Made by a program: the position numbers and the translations under genes
Notes under the pieces: model-generated
What the model was told of the DNA's origin: nothing
Databases searched by the model: none
What the model saw: the letters and a program-made list of their open reading frames with translations, nothing else
In this document: positions 1 to 6,635 of the stretch, one piece after another
Layout: each line of letters begins with the position of its first letter
Position numbering within the stretch: position 1 is the first letter of the stretch
Source: Bacillota bacterium
GTDB lineage: Bacteria; Bacillota; Sulfobacillia; Sulfobacillales; JAIMBI01
Reading direction: 5' to 3'
Assembly (NCBI GenBank): GCA_021797815.1
Contig: JAJZYZ010000013.1
Span: 1-49,359 of the forward strand
DNA length: 49,359 nucleotides

Positions 1-1
1 C

Positions 2-406
2 CGCTGTCCGGTGTCGGGCACCAATCCGACGATTACCGAGCTTCCGGATTACGAGGGATTCTGCGGTGTGCCGCTTCCAACCACCGAGGCGCCGAGCGAT
101 GCCGCGGCCGTGTTCGAGCTCACCGGTGAGGAGGCGGCAAGGCGCCTGCAGGCGGGGGAGATCAGGGTCGTGGACGTGCGCACGGCCGAGGAGTATGCCC
201 GCGGTCATCTGCCCGGGGCGGCGCTCACTGCGCTGGAGGCGCTTGACGCCGTCGGCGCGGGGCCGCCCGTGCTGACGGTATGCGCCGTCGGCGTGCGCAG
301 CCAGTACGCCGCCCAGTACCTTCGGGCGCATGGGATTGACGCATGGAGCCTTGCGGGCGGCACGGCGGCCTGGACCAATGACGGCCGCCCCCTGGTCGCG
401 CCCTAG
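2..406 (+). CDS. C-terminal part of a MoeB/ThiF-type adenylyltransferase fused to a rhodanese domain (5' end outside the window)
   Basis: The reading frame is open to the left edge and begins RCPVSGTNPTITEL. This matches the end of the MoeB/ThiF/MoeZ adenylyltransferase domain, where CPxCGxNPTI carries the second pair of zinc-binding cysteines. A short linker with YEGFCG follows, then a rhodanese domain of about 95 residues whose active-site loop CAVGVRS holds the persulfide-forming cysteine. Proteins of this layout activate a sulfur-carrier protein (ThiS, MoaD or CysO type) and supply it with sulfur. The GTG at 11 lies inside the conserved motif and is not a real start. One zinc ligand is replaced: the motif reads CPVS rather than CPVC. 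The stop overlaps that of the convergent GNAT gene in the four bases CTAG. The exact carrier partner cannot be told from this fragment. Confidence 0.85.
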   Translation, partial: RCPVSGTNPTITELPDYEGFCGVPLPTTEAPSDAAAVFELTGEEAARRLQAGEIRVVDVRTAEEYARGHLPGAALTALEALDAVGAGPPVLTVCAVGVRSQYAAQYLRAHGIDAWSLAGGTAAWTNDGRPLVAP

Positions 407-1008
407 AGGGCCAGGCGCACGTGAGCGTGGGGCCCGTTGCGGTCGACGAGGGTGAAGCCGGCCCGCAGATACATGGCGAGCGGCCCGTGGTGGGCGAGCT
501 GCTCGTAACCCTCCGTGGGATCCTGCGTCGCATGCGCGGCCGGGTCAGCCACCACGTACGCATCTACCCGCTTAGCGCCCCGTGCCGCAAGCGCGGTGAC
601 CGCCGCGTCGAGAAGCCGGGTGGCGATCCCCTGCCGGCGCCAGGCGGGATGGACGACAAAGCAGGCGACAAGACCGGTGTCAGGTTCGGCTTCCACGCCC
701 CACTCCCCATAACGACGGAGCGCGGGCGCCAGATCGGCATTTACGTAGCCGACAATCTGGCCCTCGTTGTAGGCCAGAATCCAATGGCCGCCGCCAGACC
801 CGGCCAGCTCCCGCAGGCTCGCCTCGTTCTCGGCTCCGCTGCGGGTGGCCCATAGCCCGTCGTCCTCATCGGTCAGATAGTGAAAGACGCAATGGCAGCT
901 TCGCCAGTGGGGATTGTCGGAAAACGCCTGGTCGTGCATGAACCGCACCAGCGGCTCGAGAGACGCCGGCTCTAGGTGTTGGGTGGTGATGGCGGGGCCC
1001 CCGTCCAT
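403..1008 (-). CDS. GNAT-family N-acetyltransferase
   Basis: The protein has about 201 residues. Its GNAT core includes the acetyl-CoA loop HPAWRRQGIATRLLDAA and ends with the GF-strand region YLRAGFTLVDRNG. The N-terminal part (FSDNPHWRSCHCVFHYL) resembles GNAT proteins with an extended N-terminus that often acetylate small molecules; the substrate cannot be inferred. The ATG at 1008 is chosen because a GAAGGGAG ribosome binding site lies just upstream. An upstream in-frame start at 1068 would run into the neighbouring regulator. The start lies 17 bp after the stop of the CsoR-like gene, so the two are probably co-transcribed. Confidence 0.8.
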   Translation of the reverse strand: MDGGPAITTQHLEPASLEPLVRFMHDQAFSDNPHWRSCHCVFHYLTDEDDGLWATRSGAENEASLRELAGSGGGHWILAYNEGQIVGYVNADLAPALRRYGEWGVEAEPDTGLVACFVVHPAWRRQGIATRLLDAAVTALAARGAKRVDAYVVADPAAHATQDPTEGYEQLAHHGPLAMYLRAGFTLVDRNGPHAHVRLAL

Positions 1009-1024
1009 GACTGCCGTTCTCCCT

Positions 1025-1288
1025 TCAGCGCAGGAGTTCCACCAGGGCCGAGCGCACCGCCTGCACATCGTCTGTCGGACCCAGTACGCCTGTCATGGCC
1101 TCGGCCACGCTGCAGGCGTTGATGATGCGGGCAATCGTGTGAATGGCACCCTCCACCGCCGCCACCTGAATCAGGATGTCCCGACACGACTTCTGATCCT
1201 GGACCATGCTCTGCACGCCCCGGACTTGGCCTTCAAGCCGACGCAGCCTCAGGATTATGTCATCTTGATCCCAGAACACCTCACGCAT
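1025..1288 (-). CDS. CsoR/RcnR-family (DUF156) transcriptional regulator, probably not a copper sensor
   Basis: This is an 87-residue all-helical repressor of the CsoR/RcnR/CstR/FrmR family. The N-terminal hallmark RLRRLEGQVRGVQ and the first sensing cysteine (C35, in KSCRDILIQ) are present. In copper-sensing CsoR a His and a second Cys lie 25 and 29 residues after the first Cys; here those positions are Ser and Ala. The only other cysteine is C59, 24 residues after C35. The copper site is therefore missing. The family also contains persulfide sensors (CstR) that use two cysteines without the His. Because the gene lies near a dsrE/tusA/sHdr operon, reactive sulfur sensing is a reasonable inference, but the atypical cysteine spacing leaves the signal open. 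It is transcribed divergently from the sulfur genes. Confidence 0.85.
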   Translation of the reverse strand: MREVFWDQDDIILRLRRLEGQVRGVQSMVQDQKSCRDILIQVAAVEGAIHTIARIINACSVAEAMTGVLGPTDDVQAVRSALVELLR

Positions 1289-1328
1289 TGCTTGTGCTCC
1301 CTCGTCTGTGGTGTCGGCGTCGAACCGC

Positions 1329-1670
1329 CTATCCCAAAAGTCCCTGCCGCCAGGCCGCGTCGACCCGGCGGTTCCATTCCGCCCACGGCGCGGGCGCGCT
1401 CGATGCCTCCATCACCCAAACCAGATACCAAAGGGCCGCACGCAATTCGTCTGCGCTGACGCCGAGTTTCGCGGCGAGGGCGGGCACTTCCTCCTGCAGC
1501 TCCATCTCTTTCAAAAGCCCGGGCAGGTCGCGCCCGCTCCGGCGCAGGTAGGGCGCACCGCCGAAGACCTCGGGGTCATGGCCGATCAGCCGGAATACGA
1601 CCCAGTATGGAAACCGGGGATCGTTCCGGGTATCGACCCAATACTCGGAGCGCATCTCATCCTCGGCCAT
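1329..1670 (-). CDS. Small hypothetical protein (113 aa)
   Basis: No family is recognised. The protein is soluble-looking and rich in Trp and acidic residues (SEYWVDTRNDPRFPYWVVF near the N-terminus, WYLVWVMEA near residue 85) and has no signal peptide or membrane segment. A central stretch, ALAAKLGVSADELRAALWYL, looks like a small helical bundle or helix-turn-helix-like segment, but that is only an impression. The ATG at 1670 has a very strong AGGAGGAGG site upstream, which supports a real gene. It lies between the CsoR-like gene and another small unknown gene, all leftward, and may share a promoter region with the sulfur operon. Confidence 0.6.
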   Translation of the reverse strand: MAEDEMRSEYWVDTRNDPRFPYWVVFRLIGHDPEVFGGAPYLRRSGRDLPGLLKEMELQEEVPALAAKLGVSADELRAALWYLVWVMEASSAPAPWAEWNRRVDAAWRQGLLG

Positions 1671-1716
1671 AGCCGCCTCCTCCTGCGTCTTTTAGACTTG
1701 CGGCCCGGGCCGCCGG

Positions 1717-2079
1717 CTACGGTTCGGGTTCAGACAGCTCGCGGCTCTCGGCCGTGGGCCCGCACCGGAACTCCATCTCCCCGGTTTCCTCCTCACCGCG
1801 GTGCTTGCCCTGCAGGTAGAGGACGTAAGGGTGTCCTTCACGCGCCATCTCGATCTGCCAGTGACCGACCTGAGGGGGCCGGCCGGCCCCGTCGGGTATG
1901 AGTTCGGCCCGCATGTACAGGGAGTACCCCGGGACGGCCTCGGGGTACGGCAGGATGTCCATCTGTCCGAAGTTGATGCGGCGGATGGCCTCGTTCATCG
2001 GACTCAGCAAAGGGGCGAGATCCGGATAGAGCTTGCCTGCCCGGGCAAGCGTGGTGGACACACGTACGGGAGGCTCCAA
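1717..2079 (-). CDS. Small hypothetical protein (120 aa), TTG start
   Basis: No family is recognised. The protein has about 120 residues, is soluble and mixed alpha/beta, with strand-like segments such as YSLYMRAELIPD and YVLYLQGKH and an acidic C-terminal tail. The TTG at 2079 is preferred because AAAGGAG sits about 8 bases upstream. It is the first leftward gene across the divergent intergenic region from dsrE2, so its promoter probably lies between 2080 and 2290. Together with the next small gene and the CsoR-like regulator it may form a leftward unit linked in regulation to the sulfur locus. Confidence 0.6.
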   Translation of the reverse strand: MEPPVRVSTTLARAGKLYPDLAPLLSPMNEAIRRINFGQMDILPYPEAVPGYSLYMRAELIPDGAGRPPQVGHWQIEMAREGHPYVLYLQGKHRGEEETGEMEFRCGPTAESRELSEPEP

Positions 2080-2243
2080 GAGGCGTCTCCTTTCTCGTCC
2101 TCGGCAACAATGGCAGAGATGGCTGGTGTACGCTTCTTCACGGCGGCCGCCTTCTGGCGCCAGACGAAAAGGGCCGCCGCGAGCGGGGGAAGACGTGATG
2201 GCGGCGCCGTCCGCATCTCAGCATCCGGTGTTGAGGTCCAAAA

Positions 2244-2281
2244 GACAAGGCATCTTAAAGCACCAAACAAATTGTCTTGTC
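2244..2281. repeat. Inverted repeat GACAAG/CTTGTC in the divergent regulatory region
   Basis: GACAAG (2244-2249) and CTTGTC (2276-2281) are inverted copies about three helical turns apart, centre to centre. The right arm is part of a short direct repeat TTGTCTTGTC and lies just upstream of the -35 element of the sulfur operon. It could be an operator for the neighbouring regulator, but with six-base arms chance is possible. Confidence 0.3.
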
Positions 2282-2286
2282 AACGG

Positions 2287-2315
2287 TTGCATATCGCTCG
2301 TGTGATGAGTATAAC
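2287..2315 (+). promoter_or_regulatory. Predicted sigma-A-type promoter of the sulfur (dsrE2-etfD) operon
   Basis: The -35 element TTGCAT (2287-2292) and the -10 element TATAAC (2310-2315) are separated by exactly 17 bases in an AT-richer island of an otherwise GC-rich region. Transcription would start near 2322, leaving a leader of about 55 bases before the dsrE2 GTG. No comparable promoter was found inside the following 13 kb, so most of the operon may depend on this one. Confidence 0.55.
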
Positions 2316-2377
2316 TAATAACATTAACTCCCCCACACCCGTATGGGTATCACGTAGCAACGAAAGGGGTCGAACCC

Positions 2378-2845
2378 GTGCAGGAAGATCGCCTCGCCGT
2401 GATCTGTTCCAAGGGGACCCTGGACATGGCCTACCCGCCGTTCATATTGGCCACGGCCGCCGTGGCGATGGACATGGAAGCCATGTTGTTCTTCACCTTC
2501 TGGGGACTCGACATCGTGAACAGGCACAAGATCGATTCGCTCGATGTCTCGATTTCGGGAAACCCCGGCATGCCGGCCATGGCCAAGGTGGCGGGCATGG
2601 TGCCGGGAGGGACCCGGATGGTGTCGACCATGATGCGCACGCAGTTTGCGAAGGCCAATGTCATGAGCATCCGCGATTTTGTGGGGACGGCCAAAGAGGC
2701 CGGTGTACACCTGGTGGCGTGTCAGATGTCGATGGACGTGCTGGGCATGAAGCGGGAGGACCTGATTCCCGAGGTTGAAGACGTCGTGGGTGCCGCTACC
2801 TACCTCGACTTCGCCCGCGACGCCAAGATCTCGCTGTTTGTCTAG
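2378..2845 (+). CDS. dsrE2: DsrE2-type sulfur carrier / peroxiredoxin-like protein
   Basis: This is a 155-residue DsrE/DsrF-fold protein of the DsrE2 type, with hydrophobic helices near the N-terminus (FILATAAVAMDMEAMLFFTFWG) and the conserved persulfide-accepting cysteine C115 in VACQMSMDVLGM. A second cysteine, C10, lies at the end of strand 1. Proteins of this family carry or transfer sulfane sulfur and are typically encoded with tusA and sHdr genes. The GTG at 2378 is chosen because GAAAGGGG lies 8 bases upstream and nothing earlier in frame has a good site. It is the first gene of the operon. Some DsrE2 proteins are membrane-associated; the N-terminal hydrophobic stretch here is compatible with that but does not prove it. 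Confidence 0.9.
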   Translation: MQEDRLAVICSKGTLDMAYPPFILATAAVAMDMEAMLFFTFWGLDIVNRHKIDSLDVSISGNPGMPAMAKVAGMVPGGTRMVSTMMRTQFAKANVMSIRDFVGTAKEAGVHLVACQMSMDVLGMKREDLIPEVEDVVGAATYLDFARDAKISLFV

Positions 2846-2880
2846 AGATCGGCGCAAGCCCTTGCCCAAGGGGTGAGACC

Positions 2881-3570
2881 ATGATGACCGTACCCTACGC
2901 TGATGTGCCAATCGAAGAAAAGACCCGCCTCTTCGAGGAGGTCAAGGCCGACGCTCGTTACGACAGCTATCTGTATGGCTGTTACGAATGCGGCATCTGT
3001 GTGGCCGCCTGTCCCTCGGCCCGCTTCTACGACTTCTCGCCGCGCAAGATTGCGCAGGCGCTGGCGAGAGAAGATGTGGAACTGGTCTACGAGCAGATGA
3101 ATGACGATGTCTGGAACTGCTCGCAGTGTTTCTCGTGTCTTCGATGCCCCCGGGGCAACAGCCCCGGGGGCCTCATCACGATCATGCGGGAGGTGGCCGT
3201 CAAAAACGGCCTGCGCACCACCCGGGAAGCCCTGGCCGGGTACACCCGCATCATCTACAAGATCATGACCACCGGCACCCAGGTCTCGCCCGACATGCTG
3301 CAGGAAGACGCGTTTCCCGACTGGGGCCCGGGGGTGAAGACCGTCTCGGACAACCTGGCGCTCTGGCGCCGGGCGCTCCCGCCCGAGACCATGCACACCA
3401 CGGCGCAGTCGTGGCAGGTGGAGGAGCGCACCATCCGCGAGCTGTACGCGATCTGGAAGTGGACGGGCACGCTCGACATGATCGCGCAGGTGGATGAGGG
3501 GCTCCACGACATTATGGAGGAGGTCATGGACGACGCCCTTGAGGAGAGCGGCATCGACCTCGGACCCTAA
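2881..3570 (+). CDS. hdrC1: sHdrC1, iron-sulfur subunit of the sulfur-oxidising heterodisulfide reductase-like complex
   Basis: This 229-residue HdrC-type protein has two ferredoxin-like cysteine clusters. The first, CYECGICVAACPSA (C34, C37, C40, C44), is a classical 4Fe-4S motif. The second, CSQCFSCLRCPRG (C80, C83, C86, C89), has only two residues between the last two cysteines instead of the usual three. HdrC passes electrons between the flavin subunit HdrA and the catalytic-type HdrB. The order hdrC1-hdrB1-hdrA-hyp-hdrC2/B2 with lbpA, tusA and dsrE is diagnostic for the cytoplasmic sHdr pathway that oxidises sulfane sulfur to sulfite. The ATG at 2881 follows AAGGGGTGAG. The protein is cytoplasmic with no membrane segment. 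Confidence 0.93.
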   Translation: MMTVPYADVPIEEKTRLFEEVKADARYDSYLYGCYECGICVAACPSARFYDFSPRKIAQALAREDVELVYEQMNDDVWNCSQCFSCLRCPRGNSPGGLITIMREVAVKNGLRTTREALAGYTRIIYKIMTTGTQVSPDMLQEDAFPDWGPGVKTVSDNLALWRRALPPETMHTTAQSWQVEERTIRELYAIWKWTGTLDMIAQVDEGLHDIMEEVMDDALEESGIDLGP

Positions 3571-3625
3571 CCTTCGGTGAAGCGTGCTGGCCAGAACCTG
3601 GTCGCAGACCAGAGGGGGGATGATC

Positions 3626-4852
3626 ATGGCATCGGACACGCTTAACAAGGCCCTTAACGTGATCAATGTCGAGCGGCGGGGTACCGGGGTTGAGACGCGC
3701 CGCACCTTTACGCCGGACCCCGAGCAAGCCCAGGACGAAGACTTGCGCGAAGCCGTCCTGGAGCTGGAGCGCGAGGGCGAGTGGATCGTGCAGCGGGTGC
3801 CGGAGCCGTACTACGAGGCGGGCACCAAATACGGCCGCAAGAAGAAGATTCCCTACGAGAAGACGTGGCACCATAAAAGTTGCGGCCAGTGCGGGCACAT
3901 CCCCGGGTACTCCACCTCCATCTTCTGGTTGAACCGGGTCCTCGGCTACGACTATTTCGACCCCCGCGACCAGACCTCGTGCACGGCCTGGAACTATTAC
4001 GCCTCCGCCACTTCCAACCAGGCCGCCCAGGCGGCGGTCGCGATGCGGAACTTCGCGGCGGCCTACGAGACCGGCTATTTTCCCGTGATTCATTGCGGCA
4101 CCAGTTTCGGCCACTACAAAGAAGTGCGGCACGAGCTGGTGCATGACCATGACCTCCGGCGCAAGGTGCGGGCCATGATCGAGCGGCTCGGGCGTCCCTT
4201 CGTGATGCCCGAGGAGATTGTCCACTACAGCGAATGGATGTATGCCGTCCGCGATGAGTTGAAGGCACGGGTTGTCCACGACCTCTCTCCCATTGTCGCG
4301 ACCGTCCATCCCGCCTGCCACTACTACAAACTGCAGTCGGGCGATGCCATCTACGACCCGGAGATCTACGGCGGACAGCGCACCGCAGCCGTGACGGCCG
4401 TGGTCCAGGCGATGGGGGCGGAGGTGGCCGATTACTCCACCTGGTATGACTGCTGTGGATTTGGCTTCCGCCACATCCTGGTCCAGCGCGACTTCACCCG
4501 CAGCTTTGCGACCCTCCGCAAGATTGAGGTGATGAAGCAGGAGGCCAACCCGGATGTGGTGCTGACCCACGACACCGGCTGTGTGACCTCGCTCGACAAG
4601 AGCCAGTTTGCTGCCCAGGCCCACAACCGCAGCGTGGGCGTGCCGGTGATGTCGGAGTCTCAATTTGCCGCGCTGGCCATGGGCGCCCACCCTTTCCGGG
4701 TGACCCAGCTCCACTGGCACTCCACCGACTACCGGCCGCTGCTGGCGAAGATGGGCATCGACGCGGAGCGTGCGTGGGCCGAGTTCCAGGACGACCTGCA
4801 GGAGATTGAGGCGGGGCGTCTCGATTACCTCACCTGGGATCGCGTGCTGTAG
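3626..4852 (+). CDS. hdrB1: sHdrB1, cysteine-rich (CCG-type) subunit of the sHdr complex
   Basis: The protein has 408 residues. Its C-terminal half holds a CCG-like cofactor motif: C231, then C276-C277 (YDCCGFGF), then C319 in GCVTS, where the usual final cysteine is S322. The N-terminal half has a more degenerate set: C86, C89, C119 in SCTAWNYY and C157 in HCGTSFGH. HdrB subunits bind unusual 4Fe-4S centres that cleave disulfides in methanogens; in sHdr they are thought to act on sulfur bound to partner proteins. The ATG at 3626 (MASDTL) is preferred over earlier starts because the AGAGGGGGGA site lies 6-8 bases before it. The close spacing to hdrC1 and hdrA supports one complex. Confidence 0.92.
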   Translation: MASDTLNKALNVINVERRGTGVETRRTFTPDPEQAQDEDLREAVLELEREGEWIVQRVPEPYYEAGTKYGRKKKIPYEKTWHHKSCGQCGHIPGYSTSIFWLNRVLGYDYFDPRDQTSCTAWNYYASATSNQAAQAAVAMRNFAAAYETGYFPVIHCGTSFGHYKEVRHELVHDHDLRRKVRAMIERLGRPFVMPEEIVHYSEWMYAVRDELKARVVHDLSPIVATVHPACHYYKLQSGDAIYDPEIYGGQRTAAVTAVVQAMGAEVADYSTWYDCCGFGFRHILVQRDFTRSFATLRKIEVMKQEANPDVVLTHDTGCVTSLDKSQFAAQAHNRSVGVPVMSESQFAALAMGAHPFRVTQLHWHSTDYRPLLAKMGIDAERAWAEFQDDLQEIEAGRLDYLTWDRVL

Positions 4853-4869
4853 ACAAGGGGGCAAGCCAG

Positions 4870-5934
4870 ATGGCGGTGGCAGAGCGGCTCTTGGTGATTG
4901 GCGGGGGCCCGGCGGGTCTGGAGGCGGCACGGGGGGCGGCGGACCTCAATCGGCCGGTGCTGCTGGTCGAGGCCCGCGACACGCTGGGCGGGACACCCTG
5001 GGAATCGTACGCGACCCTCACCCCCCATCTGAAGCCCACCAAAGAGATCATGGCCGGCATGCTGACGGCGGTGGAAGATCACCCGCTGGTGGATGTTCGC
5101 CTGAGCACCCGGGTCGTGGCCCGAGAAGGGGAGGCCGGCCGGTTTCTGGTCACCCTGGAGGCGGCCGACGGCAGCCGGCAGGTGGAAGAGGTCGGCGCGG
5201 TGGTGGTGGCTACCGGCTTTCAGCACTTCGATCCCGGGCGCGAAACCCAGATGTACGGGTACTACGAGTACGACGACGTCATTACGCTCGTGGACGCCGA
5301 GCGGATGATGCAGGCCGGCAAGGTGGTGCGGCCGTCCAACGGCGAGCCGCCCGCGCGGGTGGCCTTCATCCAGTGTGTGGGCTCGCGCGACCGCCACATC
5401 GGCAACAAATACTGCTCCAAAGTCTGCTGTGGCATCGCGTCCAAGCAGTCCATCGAGATAAAGCATCTCCTGCCCGATGCCAAGGTCTTCATCTTCTACA
5501 TCGACATGCGCATGTACGGCTTCTGGGAAGACCAGCTCTACTGGCGCGCGCAGGAAGAGCACAAGGTGAACTACATTCGCGGCATCGTCACCGAGGTGAT
5601 CAAGAAGGGCGACCAGCTGCTGTTGAAGGGCGAGGACACCACCATGGGACGCCCCATGGAGGTGCTGATGGATCTGGTGATCCTGTCGGTGGGCATGGAG
5701 CCCTCGGCCGGCACTTTGGAGATGGCCCGCGTCTTTGAGATTCCTCGCGAGGAGCACGGATTTCTCGCCACCGTGGGTGAACCGCTTGACACCGTGACCA
5801 CGCCGGTGGCCGGCGTGTTTGTGGCCGGGGCGGCGGCGGGACCGAAAGACCTGGAGGACAGTGTCTCGATGGGAGGGGCGGCCGCCATGAAAGCCGTGGG
5901 CCTGCTCTCCCGGATGAGCCGGACCCCGGCATGA
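4870..5934 (+). CDS. hdrA: sHdrA, FAD-binding core subunit of the sHdr complex
   Basis: The protein has 354 residues. A dinucleotide-binding fold opens it (VIGGGPAGLEAARG, residues 9-22), a second flavin motif lies near residue 115 (VVVATGFQHF), and the C-terminus has GVFVAGAAAGPKDLEDSVSMGG, typical of HdrA. The iron-sulfur site specific to the HdrA family is present: C169 in IQCVGSRD and C182, C186 and C187 in YCSKVCCG. The length fits the short sHdrA, which lacks the extra ferredoxin domains of methanogenic HdrA. The ATG at 4870 follows AAGGGGG. The stop codon overlaps the start of the next gene (ATGA), indicating translational coupling. Confidence 0.94.
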   Translation: MAVAERLLVIGGGPAGLEAARGAADLNRPVLLVEARDTLGGTPWESYATLTPHLKPTKEIMAGMLTAVEDHPLVDVRLSTRVVAREGEAGRFLVTLEAADGSRQVEEVGAVVVATGFQHFDPGRETQMYGYYEYDDVITLVDAERMMQAGKVVRPSNGEPPARVAFIQCVGSRDRHIGNKYCSKVCCGIASKQSIEIKHLLPDAKVFIFYIDMRMYGFWEDQLYWRAQEEHKVNYIRGIVTEVIKKGDQLLLKGEDTTMGRPMEVLMDLVILSVGMEPSAGTLEMARVFEIPREEHGFLATVGEPLDTVTTPVAGVFVAGAAAGPKDLEDSVSMGGAAAMKAVGLLSRMSRTPA

Positions 5935-6635
5935 CGTCGCTGGTGGTGGACGGGGAGGCGGTGCGGGAGTTCCTCGACCAGGCGGAGCCGCTTCTGGACG
6001 CGGAGGCCCTGTCTGATCTCAGCGCCGGACTGGAGCGGCGGACGCTCGCGATGCGGGAGTCCTCGCTTCCCTGGCCGCTTCGCTGGCAGCTGGCGCCGGT
6101 GGCGCGGCGGGTGCCGGCGGAGATGCGGGCCGCCTGGGAACCCCGCCTCGAGCCGCTGTGGGACCTCGCCATCGAAGGCCGCGCGGATGCCCTCCTGGAA
6201 GCTCTGGAGGCTTTCGTGGACGAGGCGCCGTGGACGCTTGACTGGGCCACCTACTGGCTTCACGTGCGCCACCCGGCCGCGTGGCCGTGGTGGGCCCGCT
6301 GGGTGTACCGGGGCTCGTCGGAAACCGGGGCGCTTCTCCTGGTGACGGGCAACTCGCTTGGTTTCGGGGGCCAGAGCCTCCCCGATACCTACGGGGGCCT
6401 CACCACCAGCGTCCGGTTCCTGGGCTCGGTGCTCGACTTGACCCACCGCCTCGAGCGTGTGTCGGATCCTTACCGGCCGATGGTGGCGCTGGCGGCCGTC
6501 TACGGCATCTACATGCTGACGATGGCGGCCTGGAAGCTCACGGACGAATTTACGAAAGTCTTTCCCCCGTTTCCGGTGGTGGTGAAGACGCTTTTGGGCG
6601 TGACACGCTGGGAGGCGATGAAAGTTGGCGGATAA
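5931..6635 (+). CDS. Conserved hypothetical protein of sHdr operons (between hdrA and hdrC2B2)
   Basis: This 234-residue protein has no recognised domain. sHdr clusters characteristically carry a gene of unknown function at this position (the 'hyp' gene), so the position itself supports a role in the complex. The N-terminal half is helical and charged. The C-terminal half is rich in aromatics and glycine (HPAAWPWWARWVYRG, NSLGFGGQSLPDTYGGL) and has a hydrophobic helix YRPMVALAAVYGIYMLTMAAW at about residues 180-200 that could be buried or membrane-associated. It has no cysteines, so it is not an iron-sulfur or sulfur-carrying protein. It overlaps hdrA by four bases and the next gene by eleven, so its synthesis is tied to both. 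Confidence 0.8.
   Translation: MTSLVVDGEAVREFLDQAEPLLDAEALSDLSAGLERRTLAMRESSLPWPLRWQLAPVARRVPAEMRAAWEPRLEPLWDLAIEGRADALLEALEAFVDEAPWTLDWATYWLHVRHPAAWPWWARWVYRGSSETGALLLVTGNSLGFGGQSLPDTYGGLTTSVRFLGSVLDLTHRLERVSDPYRPMVALAAVYGIYMLTMAAWKLTDEFTKVFPPFPVVVKTLLGVTRWEAMKVGG

Noticed and set aside
1025-1288. Annotation of the CsoR-family gene as a copper sensor
   Set aside because: The His and second Cys of the copper site are Ser and Ala; only the first Cys is kept.
3126-3497. Long open frame in another phase across hdrC1 (and many similar frames over GC-rich genes)
   Set aside because: Such frames are shadows of high-GC codon usage; they have no binding site, no family match and overlap well-supported genes.
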